Shown here in pieces: positions 37,214 to 47,642 of a stretch of 64,000 nucleotides of DNA (positions within the stretch are counted from its first letter, which is position 1; every line of letters begins with the position of its first letter). Source of the DNA: Cichorium intybus. Lineage: Eukaryota; Streptophyta; Magnoliopsida; Asterales; Asteraceae. Location: the NCBI GenBank assembly GCA_023525715.1, contig CM042011.1, positions 186,001 to 250,000 on the forward strand, written 5' to 3'. The notes beneath the pieces are model-generated. The model did not search any database. It had not been told where the DNA came from and worked only from the letters and a program-made list of their open reading frames with translations. A program made the translations under genes and the position numbers.

Positions 37214-38865
37214 CTAGCTTCTAACTTAAAGGTCAAATAAGGCTGTGAATTTCAATTTGGTGGAGCCTCATGTTAATACTTTGTTGGCTGGTGTTTCTGA
37301 CTATGAAACTTGTTTTCATTGTTTACACTACAAGATAAGTTCTTTAACGTTTTTCCTGCTGCAAGCCCTCCTTATATTGCCCCTGCTTTCCCTTTTTTCT
37401 CAAAGCAGCATAAAAAACTTCAGCACTTTGATCTTATGAAGTATTGCAACATTTTTGTTGCTTTCTAAAATTTGCTTTAGATATGACAAAGCTTAGTATT
37501 TCAAGGACATTGTAACAAACTATGGTCTTGCATCGTTTTTAAGTACTGTAAGGGGAACAAAATTATTGAATTGACATGTGATTCTCCTATTGATGTGGAT
37601 TGAATGTATATGGTTTATGTTTTAATGTTAATAGAGTATCTGTCGTTCATGTTAATTTTAATTGGTGTCCTATTAACGCTAATTAGTTAATTGATGATTC
37701 TTTAAGGAAACTTCAACGTTTCTTCTTCATATGTTGATAACGTTATCACATATAAGTCAACGGTATTAATGCTTCAATAAATTCTATGTTTTGAGTGTAT
37801 ATTTTGAAAATTCATTTATAATCCCTCTTTGGCTGCATGATTATATGTTGTTACTACGGACTGATTTATTTGTATCCAACTGTACCTGTTTGCTAAATGT
37901 TTCACTATTTTGATGACTATGTTTTCAACTTTTTATCTGAAAAACCAGTACTTTATTTTTTCTTTCAGATCAACCACTCATATTTCTAAAAGTTTTCAGA
38001 ATAACTATTCATATTAAAAAACTTGACAAAAACATTCTCTTTAAAAAAAACATTTTATTTCTTAAGAATAGAAGGTTATTTGTAATCATGAAACAGAGTT
38101 TGTTAACAATTAAAGGTGAGAATGGTTTGGTTTTTGACTCAAATGAAAACCAAACCGAAAATTTTTGGTGTTTGACGTTGGAAATACCAAAACATCGTTT
38201 TTTTCAGTTTATCTTTATTTTCATGGGTTTGTTCATCAGTGATATTGCTAATACGTAATTTCTTAAAACATAATGCAAGATGAGACCAACACATGCTTCT
38301 TATTTTAATTTTCAACAGAAACCTAAAATAATAAGCATGTGTTGGCCTTGTTTTGTATCATGGTTTAAGAAATTACGTATTAGCAACCTTTTTGATTAAG
38401 AAACCCATAAAAATGAAAAAAAAAAAAAAGAGAACCGAAAAACTGATGGTTTGGTATTTCCAAATTCAAAAACCAAATTTTTTGGTTTGGTTTTGATTTT
38501 AGTCACAAACCAAACCATTTCCACCCCTAATGGTTAATGGACTCTGTAGGAAAAAAAAGGTTTGTTTTAAAAAAAGGATGTTTTTGAAAAGTTTTTTAAT
38601 ATGAATGTTTTTTCTGAAAGAAAAATAAATTAGTGGTCGTTGAGTTAAAAGGCTGAAAAGTTGGTGGTTTTTGGTGAAAATTTCCGTTTTTGTTATGGAT
38701 GCAATTGTTATTAAAAAATAAGGTTTTTGAAATGATAAAAGTTGTTGTCTTTTGTAGAATGAGGCTGTCTTAAGGGCATGCTCAGAGCCACCTCCTTCAA
38801 CAAAGTCACAGACGAAGGGTGAAGGGGCTGCTAAAGTTGAAGAAGGCACAAAGAGCCAAGACTAG
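36651..38865 (+). CDS. Conserved small basic plant protein, function unassigned (2 exons)
   Basis: Exon 1, 36651-36785 (45 codons), ends GTTTGGCAG before a GT donor. Exon 2, 38758-38865, follows TTTTGTAG. Together they encode 80 residues. The first part, MGAFWGTRVMEIVKKHDSGG then LVWKRIKLTTTRKANAKKR, is highly basic and is what I recognise as a conserved plant-wide small protein family; I cannot give it a verified name. The second part (NEAVLRACSEPPP, then a charged KGEGAAKVEEGTKSQD tail) looks disordered. There is no membrane segment and no clear signal peptide. The ATG at 36651 is preceded by GAATGAAA. The unusually long 1972-bp intron carries a large inverted repeat. Confidence 0.75.
37925..38700. 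repeat. Long inverted repeat inside the intron
   Basis: Nested complementary arms around about 38315: an inner pair of about 60 bp each (TGCTAATACGTAATTTCTTA near 38247 against its complement near 38385), a middle pair (ATGGTTTGGTTT near 38123 against AAACCAAACCATTT near 38505) and an outer pair (CATATTAAAAAACTTGACAA near 38010 against complementary sequence near 38590). The right middle arm ends in CCACCCCTA, like hAT MITE ends, but no target duplication was found. Confidence 0.7.
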
Positions 38866-41280
38866 AAAACAACCGGTAAAAAGTTGTTTGAGAAAAGTAT
38901 TTATTTTCTTTGTTGTGGGATTTATGTGAGATATTTATTATATAAATAGATGCGTCTGAATAGCGGATTGCTATTGAATTGAGGTCATAATCATTGCTTA
39001 CATGTTTATTGAATATAAATCTCCGTTAGCGTAACAGTGGTTGGTGTTTGCAACACATCCACAGAAGCCATGATTCTGAATCTTGAAATTAAGATAACAA
39101 GGACCCATCTTAGATTTTGAAGAAAAAATATGTGTGGTTGGATGAGATAGCAAAGTTGTAAGTTGCTTCCAAGTCCCTCTCAGAAAGACATAAGGAGATA
39201 AGGAGACCAAGTTTGACGCTGATATTTGCAATAAGAGAAAAAAGATTGACAAATGCCTTTTTGCTCCTTCATGTTAAAGTATCAAGTGGATTTGCTTTTT
39301 TGCACGCAACAACTGTTTTTTTGCACCCAAAGCGGGAGAATTATATAAGCTTTTTTTTTTTAAGTTAGAAAAAAAAAACATATTCTGTTCAAGAGTTTGT
39401 TGTTGGATGAGGTACCATGTTGCATAAACCCCGGTACTTTTGTCATGAAAATATACGTACGTGTACGTGTACGTGTGTTGATGGCCGTATTTTGTTGACT
39501 TGATCGATCAGCAGATCTGTTCCTTGATATATTGAAACAACCTTTAAGATTGTTGAATATTAGTTGGTTTTGCGAGTGAATAATGTTTTAAGAAAATAAA
39601 TTAGTGGTTGAATGATAAGTTGTATTCATGTGATGGTTGGTGGTAAGGGAGTGATGGTTTTGGGGTAAAACCATATTCACAAACAAACATAAAAGAAAAG
39701 AGGGCCTACCAGCCGTCTCTTGACTCTAGAGAGGGAGACCCACACCCATGTTCTCTCTATTCTGAATTTTTTGAAATTAAGCTTTTATTAGAAATTTGTG
39801 AACGTCGCTGTTGCATAGAGTATAAGCAACCCGTCTTTTTTCCAAAATAAACAGCATTTAAGGTGGTTGGTTTCGAATCGGTCAACCGGAGGACCCCTTC
39901 TTTTTTGGTTTTGCTTTTTAATATGTCTCCTACGTACTTATCTCATTACTTTCGTTTTTTATATTCTTCATCACCTAATAACCTTACAACTCCACCATCT
40001 ATTTTCTACTACCTCAACTTTTTCAAATTTACTACCAAATAGTCAGTCAACTTTTTGGAATCCCAAGTGTATATCAAATTTTACCATGTATTTGGGGTAA
40101 AAAAAACAACTACACTTGGTGATTGTGAGATGCAATTGACTTTTGATCATGAAATGATGGTGGTTGAATACTTGAATTCCGTATGGTAAAAAACGAAAAG
40201 AAATTTTGGTAAAAGTTGACCATTAGACAAGAAAGAAAGATGGTTGTTGGTTGATGATTAACAACCACCAATTAACCCCTGATTGGGGGTAGTAAATTGC
40301 AGCTGGCATAAGCAACAATCAGAGTAGACACTAAATATAACCAACTGTTTTGGGTCTTAGGTATCACGTTGTAATAAAACTACCCTAGCTTCCTGTAGGT
40401 CCACTGGCGTCGAAATTTTTTTTTTTAATTCATGACTTTAAAGGATAAGATAACATCGCAAGTGAAGGGCTATGCCACCCCCAATATATTACCATCAAAT
40501 AATAGCATAAAAACAATATCTTGTCATGTTGTAATTTTAAAAGGTTTTGTATTCAATATAATACGATTGGAATATAATATAATATACATATTCGTCCTTG
40601 AAAAAAATGTCAATTTAGACATGAAAAGGAGATGTCTTGTGGAGAGGAGAGGGTGACGTGAAGAACTCCAACATCCATAATATATATTTCTTTATTATAT
40701 AACCAGTTTCACAAGAAACTTTTGGTCGGCCATTTATCTTAATTATTTATCATTATCAAACATATACTTCTCACCTCATAATTATTCTCAACAAAATCTG
40801 AAAAAAAAAAAAAAAAAAAAAAAACTCATTTCCAAGCAATTACCGTATTAAGACTGTGGAATATAACTTGTCATTTATTTCTTAAAACATCCTCCATAAT
40901 CATGTTGAGCGATTGTTCCTAGATTATGGGATCAACTTGTGTTTTAAGTTTGATATATAACCATTTTGTAAGGAAGAATTAGTTAGTAAAGACATGAATG
41001 AATTATGGGCATAATTGATGTTTATGATGGAAAGGAATACAGACAAATGGAAGGCAATTGCTAATTGCCGCCCCTTACTACTTGAATGGCCCACCTTTAT
41101 CAACATTATTGTCTAAACTTACACCAACAGGCCCATCTCACAGATATGCTACGATACTTTAATTGACCTTCCCTTTTTCATACAACCTACCCACACCCTC
41201 CCTCCTAATTAACAAATATTACGTCGTCACTCCAATTCTATATCTACATATAATTCTTTACAATTTATCCTTTGGATTAT
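38866..41280. other. Intergenic, no gene identified
   Basis: AT-rich. A short ACGTACGTGTACGTGTACGT stretch lies near 39455. 39600-40130 has CCAAGTGTA/TACACTTGG and GGGGTAAAA/TTTTACCC motifs in both orientations, suggesting a decayed MITE. A poly-A run lies at 40801-40824. No supported ORF. Confidence 0.3.
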
Positions 41281-41579
41281 TGTCATAAAAGTCTTAAGTT
41301 TGTAAGAAATGTTCGGGTTTACCCTTTTAAGTATTTTTTGTTCATAAAAGCCCTTGAATTTATGTAAGTTTCATTAAAACCCTTAAGTTTGGCCGGAATG
41401 TTCGGTTTTACCCTTAAGTTTGATAGGTTCTATAACAGGACACAAGGGTAAAACCGAACATTCCTGCCAAACTTAAGGGTTTTAATGAAACATACATAAA
41501 TATAAGGGCTTTTATGAACAAAAAATACATAAAAGGGTAAACCCGAACATTTCTTACAAACTTAAGGGCTTTTATGACA
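41281..41579. repeat. Near-perfect 299-bp hairpin
   Basis: Begins TGTCATAAAAGTCTTAAGTT and ends AACTTAAGGGCTTTTATGACA. The two arms, about 41281-41425 and 41444-41579, are complementary nearly throughout and share TTCGGTTTTACCCTTAAGTT-type blocks. The loop is about 20 bp. It is MITE-like in size, with terminal inverted repeat TGTCATAAAAG, but I cannot assign a superfamily. Confidence 0.85.
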
Positions 41580-42689
41580 TAAACCCTTATCCTTTCTTCT
41601 ACTTTCATCCTTAACAAACCCTTGTTATATACGTTGGAGTCCAACGTCAGCCGGACAAGGCCTCATTCACCTCAATATATGTTGATGTTATTTTTTTTGA
41701 AAAAAGAATCTACAAATTCACACATCTAACTCATATGTTATCAAATTTATTTTTATTTTTTATTTCTTTAAAAGGTATTGGACGTGTTTGGCACGGAACT
41801 TTTTGAAGCGTTTGAGAGCTTCTAGCGTTTAATAAATAGCGCTAATAATAACCAAAAGCTTCGTTCGGCAACACGAACTTGAAGTTTTTATTTTAAGCAA
41901 AACGGTACTATTTTAAAAGCTAGTTGAAGTAGCGTTTAACAAAAAAACTCCTACCAATTATACAATTAATTACTAGCATATCCTTAAAACTATAACCAAT
42001 ACTTACGCAGATACCCTTTTATGTAATCCATTTTGTATTAAAGTCAAGAAAGTTGGATGTTCAATCCATTTTGTATTAAAGTCAAGAAAGTTGGATGTTC
42101 AATCCGTTTAATGCAATTGCGTCTCCAACCCTTTGCATGTAAAAAAGTATTATTATGATTAAAAGACGACAAATATTCTTAATGAGTTATAATTCTCCTC
42201 ATCTCCTAAATCTTTGTGTTGCAACCAATGTCTCTTGCTTTGATTCTGTTTTCCGATTGTTTGCCCCTACATGTATAGGTTATAATCCTTTTCTTTTGAA
42301 CCTAAATTGCTAATCCGGACCCATGAGAAAAAGATTAAATTATGATGATTTAATATTTGTGGTACCCACCAAAAACAAAACCAAGTTGAAGATGAGAAGC
42401 AAAGGAATGGAGAATTAAATCACCAAAAAGTTGTGAAATTTCAAGACGAGATTACAAAGTAGATGGGTGGGACTGGGAGTGGGACGGACAACTGTTTCTG
42501 TTTCTAGGCCGATTTCTTCCTTCCTTCTTTCTTTCTCTTTCTTCCCTGGACAACCATTTTACATCTAATTTTGGATTATTATGCTGATGGCAAATTTAAC
42601 CTAAAAACCCAAAACCAAAAAAACTACTAATTTAAACATTACCCCCCCACTAGTACTAGAAAATTATAACCACCAAAAGATTCTCCATT
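41580..42689. other. 3' flank of the NAC gene
   Basis: About 41770-41960 has GTGTTTGGCAC and CGTTCGGCAACACG motifs, suggesting a decayed MITE. An exact tandem duplication is listed separately. 42500-42690 should hold the 3' UTR of the NAC gene. Confidence 0.35.
42025..42100 (+). repeat. 38-bp tandem duplication
   Basis: Two identical adjacent copies, 42025-42062 and 42063-42100, each starting AATCCATTTTGTATTAAAGT. Confidence 0.95.
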
Positions 42690-43655
42690 TTACGGCCACT
42701 GTTTTCTCCTAAAAGTTGAAACATCATCGCAATTGCTACTGCTCTCTTCGTGTTCATCCGTCTCACGACACCCAGAACCATAAACAGAAGCATCTGTAAT
42801 CCCACTTGAACCAGAGGATGATGAAGCCGGTACCAAATTCAAATCCGCCGTTTTTGTTTTTGCCTTTGCGTTTGCCTTTGTTGTAGCCAAGAAATCGTAG
42901 AAAACCGGCTTCGACTTGGGTTCAATAATCGCATTTTCAACCTGAATTGTCTCTTTCTCTTCCTCGTTCTTGTTTGCACCGCTCCCTCTTTTCTTCAAGA
43001 AAATTCTGCACAGCACCCAGTTCTCCGTACACTGCACAAACATCAAAATTAACTTCCCTTTAGTCTCATGGAGAAAAAAGCGATTGTGCGGAACGACCTA
43101 GATGGTTGGTTTTCTCACCTGGGTCGGGTTTTTGGGTTGTGGGGTTAGGGTTGGGCTAGCAAGACGGTACTCATGCATGATCCAATCGGTTCGACAACCG
43201 GATGGGGGCTTTCCTTTATAGAAAACCAGAGTTTTCTTCATGCCAACTACTTGATTGGTCCGACAAGTCACAATTTGCTTATCTAACCCGGTTGCTTTCC
43301 AGTAGCCGGATGCGGTGGCCCGGTTGGATCGGTTTCCGTTCGGGTACTTGACCTCCCTGGTGCTGAAGAAGAACCTCTCCTGCTCCAAATCACCTAAATT
43401 AAACATACGCAGCGCATAAGTCACAACCGACATTGCAATTGTTGAATAATTCATTAAATGTGGGCGGTATGAACCTGGTAAATCCCAAGGATCAGACTTG
43501 TTAACATCGACCTCAGGGATGATGGAAGCAGGCAAGGGGCAAGAGTGGACCTTGCGCTTCAAGTATTGTACCACAAGTTCTTCATCTGTCGGGTGGAACC
43601 TGAAGCCCGGAGGCAATCTCAGGACACCGTTTTTCACAAAATTCAGCTTCTCCAT
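42690..43655 (-). CDS. VNI2: NAC transcription factor, VNI2/NAC083-like (3 exons)
   Basis: Exons 43475-43655, 43119-43393 and 42690-43031; GT-AG introns; 265 residues. The start MEKLNFVKNG is preferred over an ATG 33 bp upstream, since relatives begin here. NAC subdomains appear in order: A LPPGFRFHPTDEELVVQYL, B IIPEVDVNKSDPWDLPG, C EVKYPNGNRSNRATASGYW, D MKKTLVFYKGKPPSGCRTDW and E NWVLCRIFLKK. This domain binds DNA and dimerises. The C-terminal region is Ser-rich and holds DLNLVP, which matches the DLNxxP EAR repression motif. Closest in memory is Arabidopsis NAC083/VNI2, a repressor partner of the xylem regulator VND7 also linked to leaf ageing and stress. Orthology is inferred and function here is untested. 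Confidence 0.9.
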
Positions 43656-43862
43656 CGCGATACTTTCAACAGCAAATTCAATTAACAAACAGAGAATTAA
43701 ATACCAAGAACATCAACAAGCTTTGATTTTTAGGTTGACCCTATTGAAATGTTGAAAACCCCATTTTGAATCGAGTAGAATCGAAGAAGAATCGAAGGAA
43801 ACGAAGAAGAAGGGAGTAAATGGAAATGGGTATGTGGGTATGTAAGAAAGAAAGGGAGGGTT

Positions 43863-43870
43863 CTTTATAG
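43863..43870 (-). promoter_or_regulatory. TATA box of the NAC gene
   Basis: CTATAAAG on the minus strand, about 210 bp upstream of the ATG, giving a plausible pyrimidine-rich 5' UTR. Confidence 0.5.
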
Positions 43871-44355
43871 TAATTGGGGCGGTAGAAGAAGAAGAACAGG
43901 ACGACAAGTGTGTTTGGCGTAAACCATACTCAATCTCCTCCTCCCATATGACGCAATTAATTCTCTAGTTTCTCTTTTTCTTCTCTTGTATCACATGCCA
44001 AGATGCAATATTTGGTTGCCAATATCCCTATCTATTTTCAATAACATAAGGCTGAAGGAAAGGATGTGTAAGACATCCATGACAACTCAAGACTATCGTC
44101 ATGTCATCGCCACGTCACAAAAACTTCCAAGACATCCACTAGGGTGTGCAAGACTCCCATGACTACCATTTTAATTTCCACGTCATATTTTTATTTTACG
44201 TTTTTTTAATTTAAACCAAACATTATAAATTAATTAAAACCAAATACTTAAAATTAAATAAAAGACATTACATAACAATAAAAATAAAAAAACGACATTG
44301 CACGAAATAAAAAAAAACATAAAAACGACAACTCATAATTTTTTTTTTAAAAAAA

Positions 44356-45459
44356 CTACTTATTAAAATATTTCTTGCGTCGTTGTTCCGTCATCAATCG
44401 GATCGCCTCGAGATCCTCTTCGGTCCCGGAACGGCTAAACAAAACATAATCCAACCGCGATTCCGCAAGATCGTTGTGGCGGTTGAATTGTTCAACGAGC
44501 CGGTCGACCTTTTCCTCGACATCGTCTTTCGAAGACGAGCCGGAGGCATCTCGGCTTGCTCTTTTCGCTCGGTCGCGGCCGATGGGGCATCGAGGCGGAG
44601 GCATCTCGGTTTGTGGTTCGGTGTCGTCGTCGAGGTCGATCGGGTCTCGAGCATCCGAAATATCGTCATCCGGGGTCCTCCCACGTTTGGAACCCGTGCT
44701 CGAGTGAGGCGAATCGGGAGTTAGTAGCCATTTAGGACCGGTACGCATCAACTCCCAACTTCGCATATGCTTAAACGGTTTCCCGACAACTCGCCCATAT
44801 TGTTCCATAGCCGTTGTGAAAATCCCGAATTCGTTTTCGCCACTTCGTCGCATGTTCACCAAGTTGTTGTAAATGCCGTTGAACTTGGTGCACTCGATAC
44901 GAAGTTTCCGCAACTTCCCGTTAATACCGTCGTTGTTTCGGTACACCCCACGACCCATCGCCGCGTGGTAGTGGTCTAAAATGTGTTCCCACAACGATGT
45001 GGAACTTTGGCTATTTCCTTTTTGCGAATCCATGGAAATAGCGAGCCACGATCGAACCACTTGAACCTCTTCGTCGGTCGTCCACGGAACCTTCGCCTCT
45101 TGCGCGTTTCGCGTTTTGTTCTTTTGTCTATTATTTTTCTTTTTCTTTTTTGAGGAAGACGCGGGGGCTTGTGTTTCCATCACGACCTCTTCGGGTGATG
45201 CTTGTGGCGGTGGTGATGGAAGCGGTGGCGATTGTGATAGAAACGGTTGTTGGAAGGGTGCGTACGGGTAAGGTTGTGGCGGGTATTGATATTGGTTCGG
45301 TGGTGGATATGGATACGGGTATTGCGGTTGTTGCGACGAACCCGTAAGCATACTCGTAAATGTGCAATTCGTGGAAAAGTTGTAGTTGAATTCGCCGCGA
45401 GGCGTGTTCCGATTTGAACGGGGGGGGGGGGGGGGGGGGGTGTTCGGATCGTTCTCCAT
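44356..45459 (-). CDS. Myb/SANT-like protein, Harbinger ORF1 type (annotated elsewhere as GST T3-like)
   Basis: A single open frame of 367 residues. The N-terminus is Pro/Tyr/Gln-rich (a run of six Pro, then QYPYPYPPPNQYQYPP), followed by a basic patch SSKKKKKNNRQKNKTRN. A Myb/SANT-like domain starts at VPWTTDEEVQVVRSWLAIS. The middle matches plant ORF1 proteins (LWEHILDHYHAAMGRG, KLRKLRIECTKFNGIYNNL and KHMRSWELMRTGPKWL). The C-terminus has a helical NAM-associated-like region (VDRLVEQFNRHND to MTEQRRKKYF). Such proteins are accessory DNA-binding partners of PIF/Harbinger transposases, or host genes derived from them; the frequent database label glutathione S-transferase T3-like is misleading. 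The frame is intact with a clean TATA box, so expression is plausible. Confidence 0.8.
   Translation of the reverse strand: MENDPNTPPPPPPRSNRNTPRGEFNYNFSTNCTFTSMLTGSSQQPQYPYPYPPPNQYQYPPQPYPYAPFQQPFLSQSPPLPSPPPQASPEEVVMETQAPASSSKKKKKNNRQKNKTRNAQEAKVPWTTDEEVQVVRSWLAISMDSQKGNSQSSTSLWEHILDHYHAAMGRGVYRNNDGINGKLRKLRIECTKFNGIYNNLVNMRRSGENEFGIFTTAMEQYGRVVGKPFKHMRSWELMRTGPKWLLTPDSPHSSTGSKRGRTPDDDISDARDPIDLDDDTEPQTEMPPPRCPIGRDRAKRASRDASGSSSKDDVEEKVDRLVEQFNRHNDLAESRLDYVLFSRSGTEEDLEAIRLMTEQRRKKYFNK
45420..45440. repeat. Poly-G run of 21 in the ORF1-like coding region
   Basis: 21 consecutive G on the plus strand, read as the poly-proline run near residue 8 of the minus-strand protein. Slippage here would shift the frame almost at the start. 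Confidence 0.95.
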
Positions 45460-45532
45460 CTTGAAATGTTAGTAAAATTGAGAGGAAAATGTGTGTTTGT
45501 ATGTGTGTAAAATATAAGATGTGTGTGGTATC

Positions 45533-45542
45533 TATTTATAAT
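45533..45542 (-). promoter_or_regulatory. TATA box of the ORF1-like gene
   Basis: TTATAAATAG on the minus strand, about 75 bp before the ATG, followed by a CACACA-rich leader. Confidence 0.7.
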
Positions 45543-45643
45543 ATTTTAATGTTCAACGGTCGTCAACGGCTATTTTTTTCAAAATCTTCCGTCTTCAAAC
45601 GTTCACAGGACGACGACGAGAGGACGCAAGACGTCGAGGACAC

Positions 45644-45672
45644 GGGGGGGGGGGGGGGGGGGGGGGGGGGGG
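45644..45672. repeat. Poly-G run of 29
   Basis: 29 consecutive G, continuing as AGGGGGCGG. It lies upstream of the ORF1-like promoter. Confidence 0.95.
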
Positions 45673-45752
45673 AGGGGGCGGTGTTTGCCGCGTCTTTCCT
45701 GCTGAGGTGGAGGACGCGTGGGGGGCCGCGTGCGACATACCGCATGGCCTTA

Positions 45753-46483
45753 TATGTTTCTCTAATTATAAATCAAGTATCTAAATGTCTTCGAAGATGA
45801 TTGCTATAGTTCTCATTAGATTAAAGAAATACAATTCACAAATACCAACCTTTTGAAAATCTTCACGACGAAGACACCTATCATTCTACATCGTAAATTT
45901 GGCAACTTCCAGCTAAGAATTACATCACCGGGTGACATTCGCATGCATATATGTCTAAATATACCGTGAGCACAATCAATTATCCAAATAGAAATATACA
46001 ATACGTTGGCGGTTTGGCGATGAAAAACATGGTTTGTTTCACTTAGAAAACCTTTGAAGATCTCTTACGTCATACTACGAGATAAGGCTCATGAAACAAG
46101 ATCTTCTATCGAAGATGTAGCTTTTATGAGGTATCAAACAACTAATCACTTGTTGGACTTTGTGTTATGGGGGTAACTGTGGATACGTGGAACTCATGTT
46201 TTTAGTGTTTTTAATCCTCTACATTTTTGTACTTTACACACACCACAACGTAACCGTTTTTATGTTTTTAGTCTTTAGCAATATAATTTATCCGATATTA
46301 ATTATATTCTTCGTAACAATTGATATAAAGGCATATATACTTTGATGAATATTGATAAAGACATGTACATCATAGAACAAAAAAGTAGAGCTACATTGTT
46401 TGTATTAGTTAATTGGTTGGAAAAACAAAAAGGAAGTATACATATTTGTGTCCGATAAACTTCTATGTTAATTATAAAAAAAA

Positions 46484-46488
<5 letters not shown>
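45753..46488. other. Intergenic, no gene identified
   Basis: AT-rich; only short unsupported ORFs. Confidence 0.3.

Positions 46489-46579
<91 letters not shown>
46489..46579. repeat. (TA)n microsatellite
   Basis: About 91 bp of pure TA at the outer edge of the left arm of an inverted repeat. Confidence 0.98.
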
Positions 46580-46580
<1 letters not shown>

Positions 46581-46990
46581 CAAACCAAAAATTTCATTTT
46601 TTTTGAAAGACTTAAATTTTGGAGAAATTATTTAATTAAGCCCTATTACCCGGTTTTACAGGTCATTTTCCAATAATACTTTTTCCCCCGGATAAGATCC
46701 AATTTTTTTTTTTCCGAAAAAGGCTCTAAATTTTTTTTTTTCAGGAAAAAACCTCACATTTGACAAACTTTTTCATGTGACCGTAGAATTTTCTTTTCTG
46801 GAAAAAATAGCACATTTGTGTCGGTTATTATGTTCTTGATGGAGGAATATGAAGATTCGATTGTACTTATGCTGTTTACCATGATAAAAATGGATGTTCC
46901 ATTGTATCTTAGATTGCTTTATTCATAAATGTGTATATACGATGAAGCTTTCGTGACTCATGATAAATATTACTCATAATATGACACATA
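46580..46990 (+). repeat. Left outer arm of a 4.5-kb inverted repeat
   Basis: This segment is found inverted at about 50560-50960. Matching landmarks include GATGGAGGAATATGAAGATT, GATGAAGCTTTCGTGACTCA and the AATTTTGGAGAAATTATTTA region. Identity is estimated by eye at about 75-80%. Confidence 0.8.
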
Positions 46991-47142
46991 TTTTACATGT
47001 ATAAGACCTGATTGTTTAGGTTTTAGATATTTAAATCGCTTAAGATGGATAAAAAACTTAGGTTTAGGTGAATTTGTATATGTTGGATTTACATCCACAT
47101 ACCATGCATCCTAAGTCAACGACCCATTTTTTTAGTACCGAA
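46991..47142. other. Sequence present only in the left arm
   Basis: Part of about 1.3 kb (46991-48350) with no counterpart in the right arm. No gene. Confidence 0.35.
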
Positions 47143-47150
47143 GTTGTATG

Positions 47151-47634
47151 TAGGGCTGTAAACGAACCGAATGAACACGAACGAGGGGTCGTTCATGTTT
47201 GTTTGCATAAGTTAGATGAATAAACGAACGAACACGAATGGATAAACGAACTAGTTTTCTTGTTCATGTTCGTTCGTTTAACAAATTATCTTGTTCATGT
47301 TCGTTTGTAACCACGCTAAACTAACATAAACGAGCATAGATAAAAAAACACAATTGAACATGTATAAATATAAACTAACATATAATATTGTAATGTAATC
47401 AAATAAAATCGAACATATATGAACTTAAATGCACAAACATAAACGAACGTAAATGAACAATATAAACGAATGTTCATGAACATAATTGAACGAATGAGAC
47501 CATTGTTCATGTTCGTTCGTTTAACTAAACAAACGAGAATTTGTGTTCATGTTCGTTCATTTATTAAATAAACAAACTTTCAGCCGAACAGTTCATGAAT
47601 GGTTCTTTGAACGTTCAGTTCGTTTACATCCCTA
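47151..47634. mobile_element. hAT-type MITE, 484 bp
   Basis: Terminal inverted repeats TAGGGCTGTAAACGAAC and its partner ending GTTCGTTTACATCCCTA (16 of 17 match). Flanking 8-bp duplications GTTGTATG (47143-47150) and GTTGTACT (47635-47642) match at six positions. The interior is made of GTTCATGTTCGTTCGTTTA-like repeats in both orientations. Ends and 8-bp target size indicate a non-autonomous hAT element. Confidence 0.88.
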
Positions 47635-47642
47635 GTTGTACT

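Larger units (their letters stand above)
44047..45752. mobile_element. Candidate ORF1-only PIF/Harbinger-type element
   Basis: An intact Harbinger ORF1-like gene (44356-45459) lies between TAAGGC at 44047 and GCCTTA at 45747-45752. Sequence inside both ends is GC-richer than the surroundings. The inverted similarity of the ends is short and the expected direct TAA duplication is not exact, so the boundaries are tentative. No transposase gene is present within it. Confidence 0.35.

Noticed and set aside
38118..38530. Independent hAT MITE in the intron
   Set aside because: The right end CCACCCCTA looks hAT-like, but the flanks are part of longer complementary arms and no direct 8-bp duplication exists.
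44356..45459. Glutathione S-transferase function
   Set aside because: Only a common database label; the sequence has a Myb/SANT-like region and no GST fold motifs.
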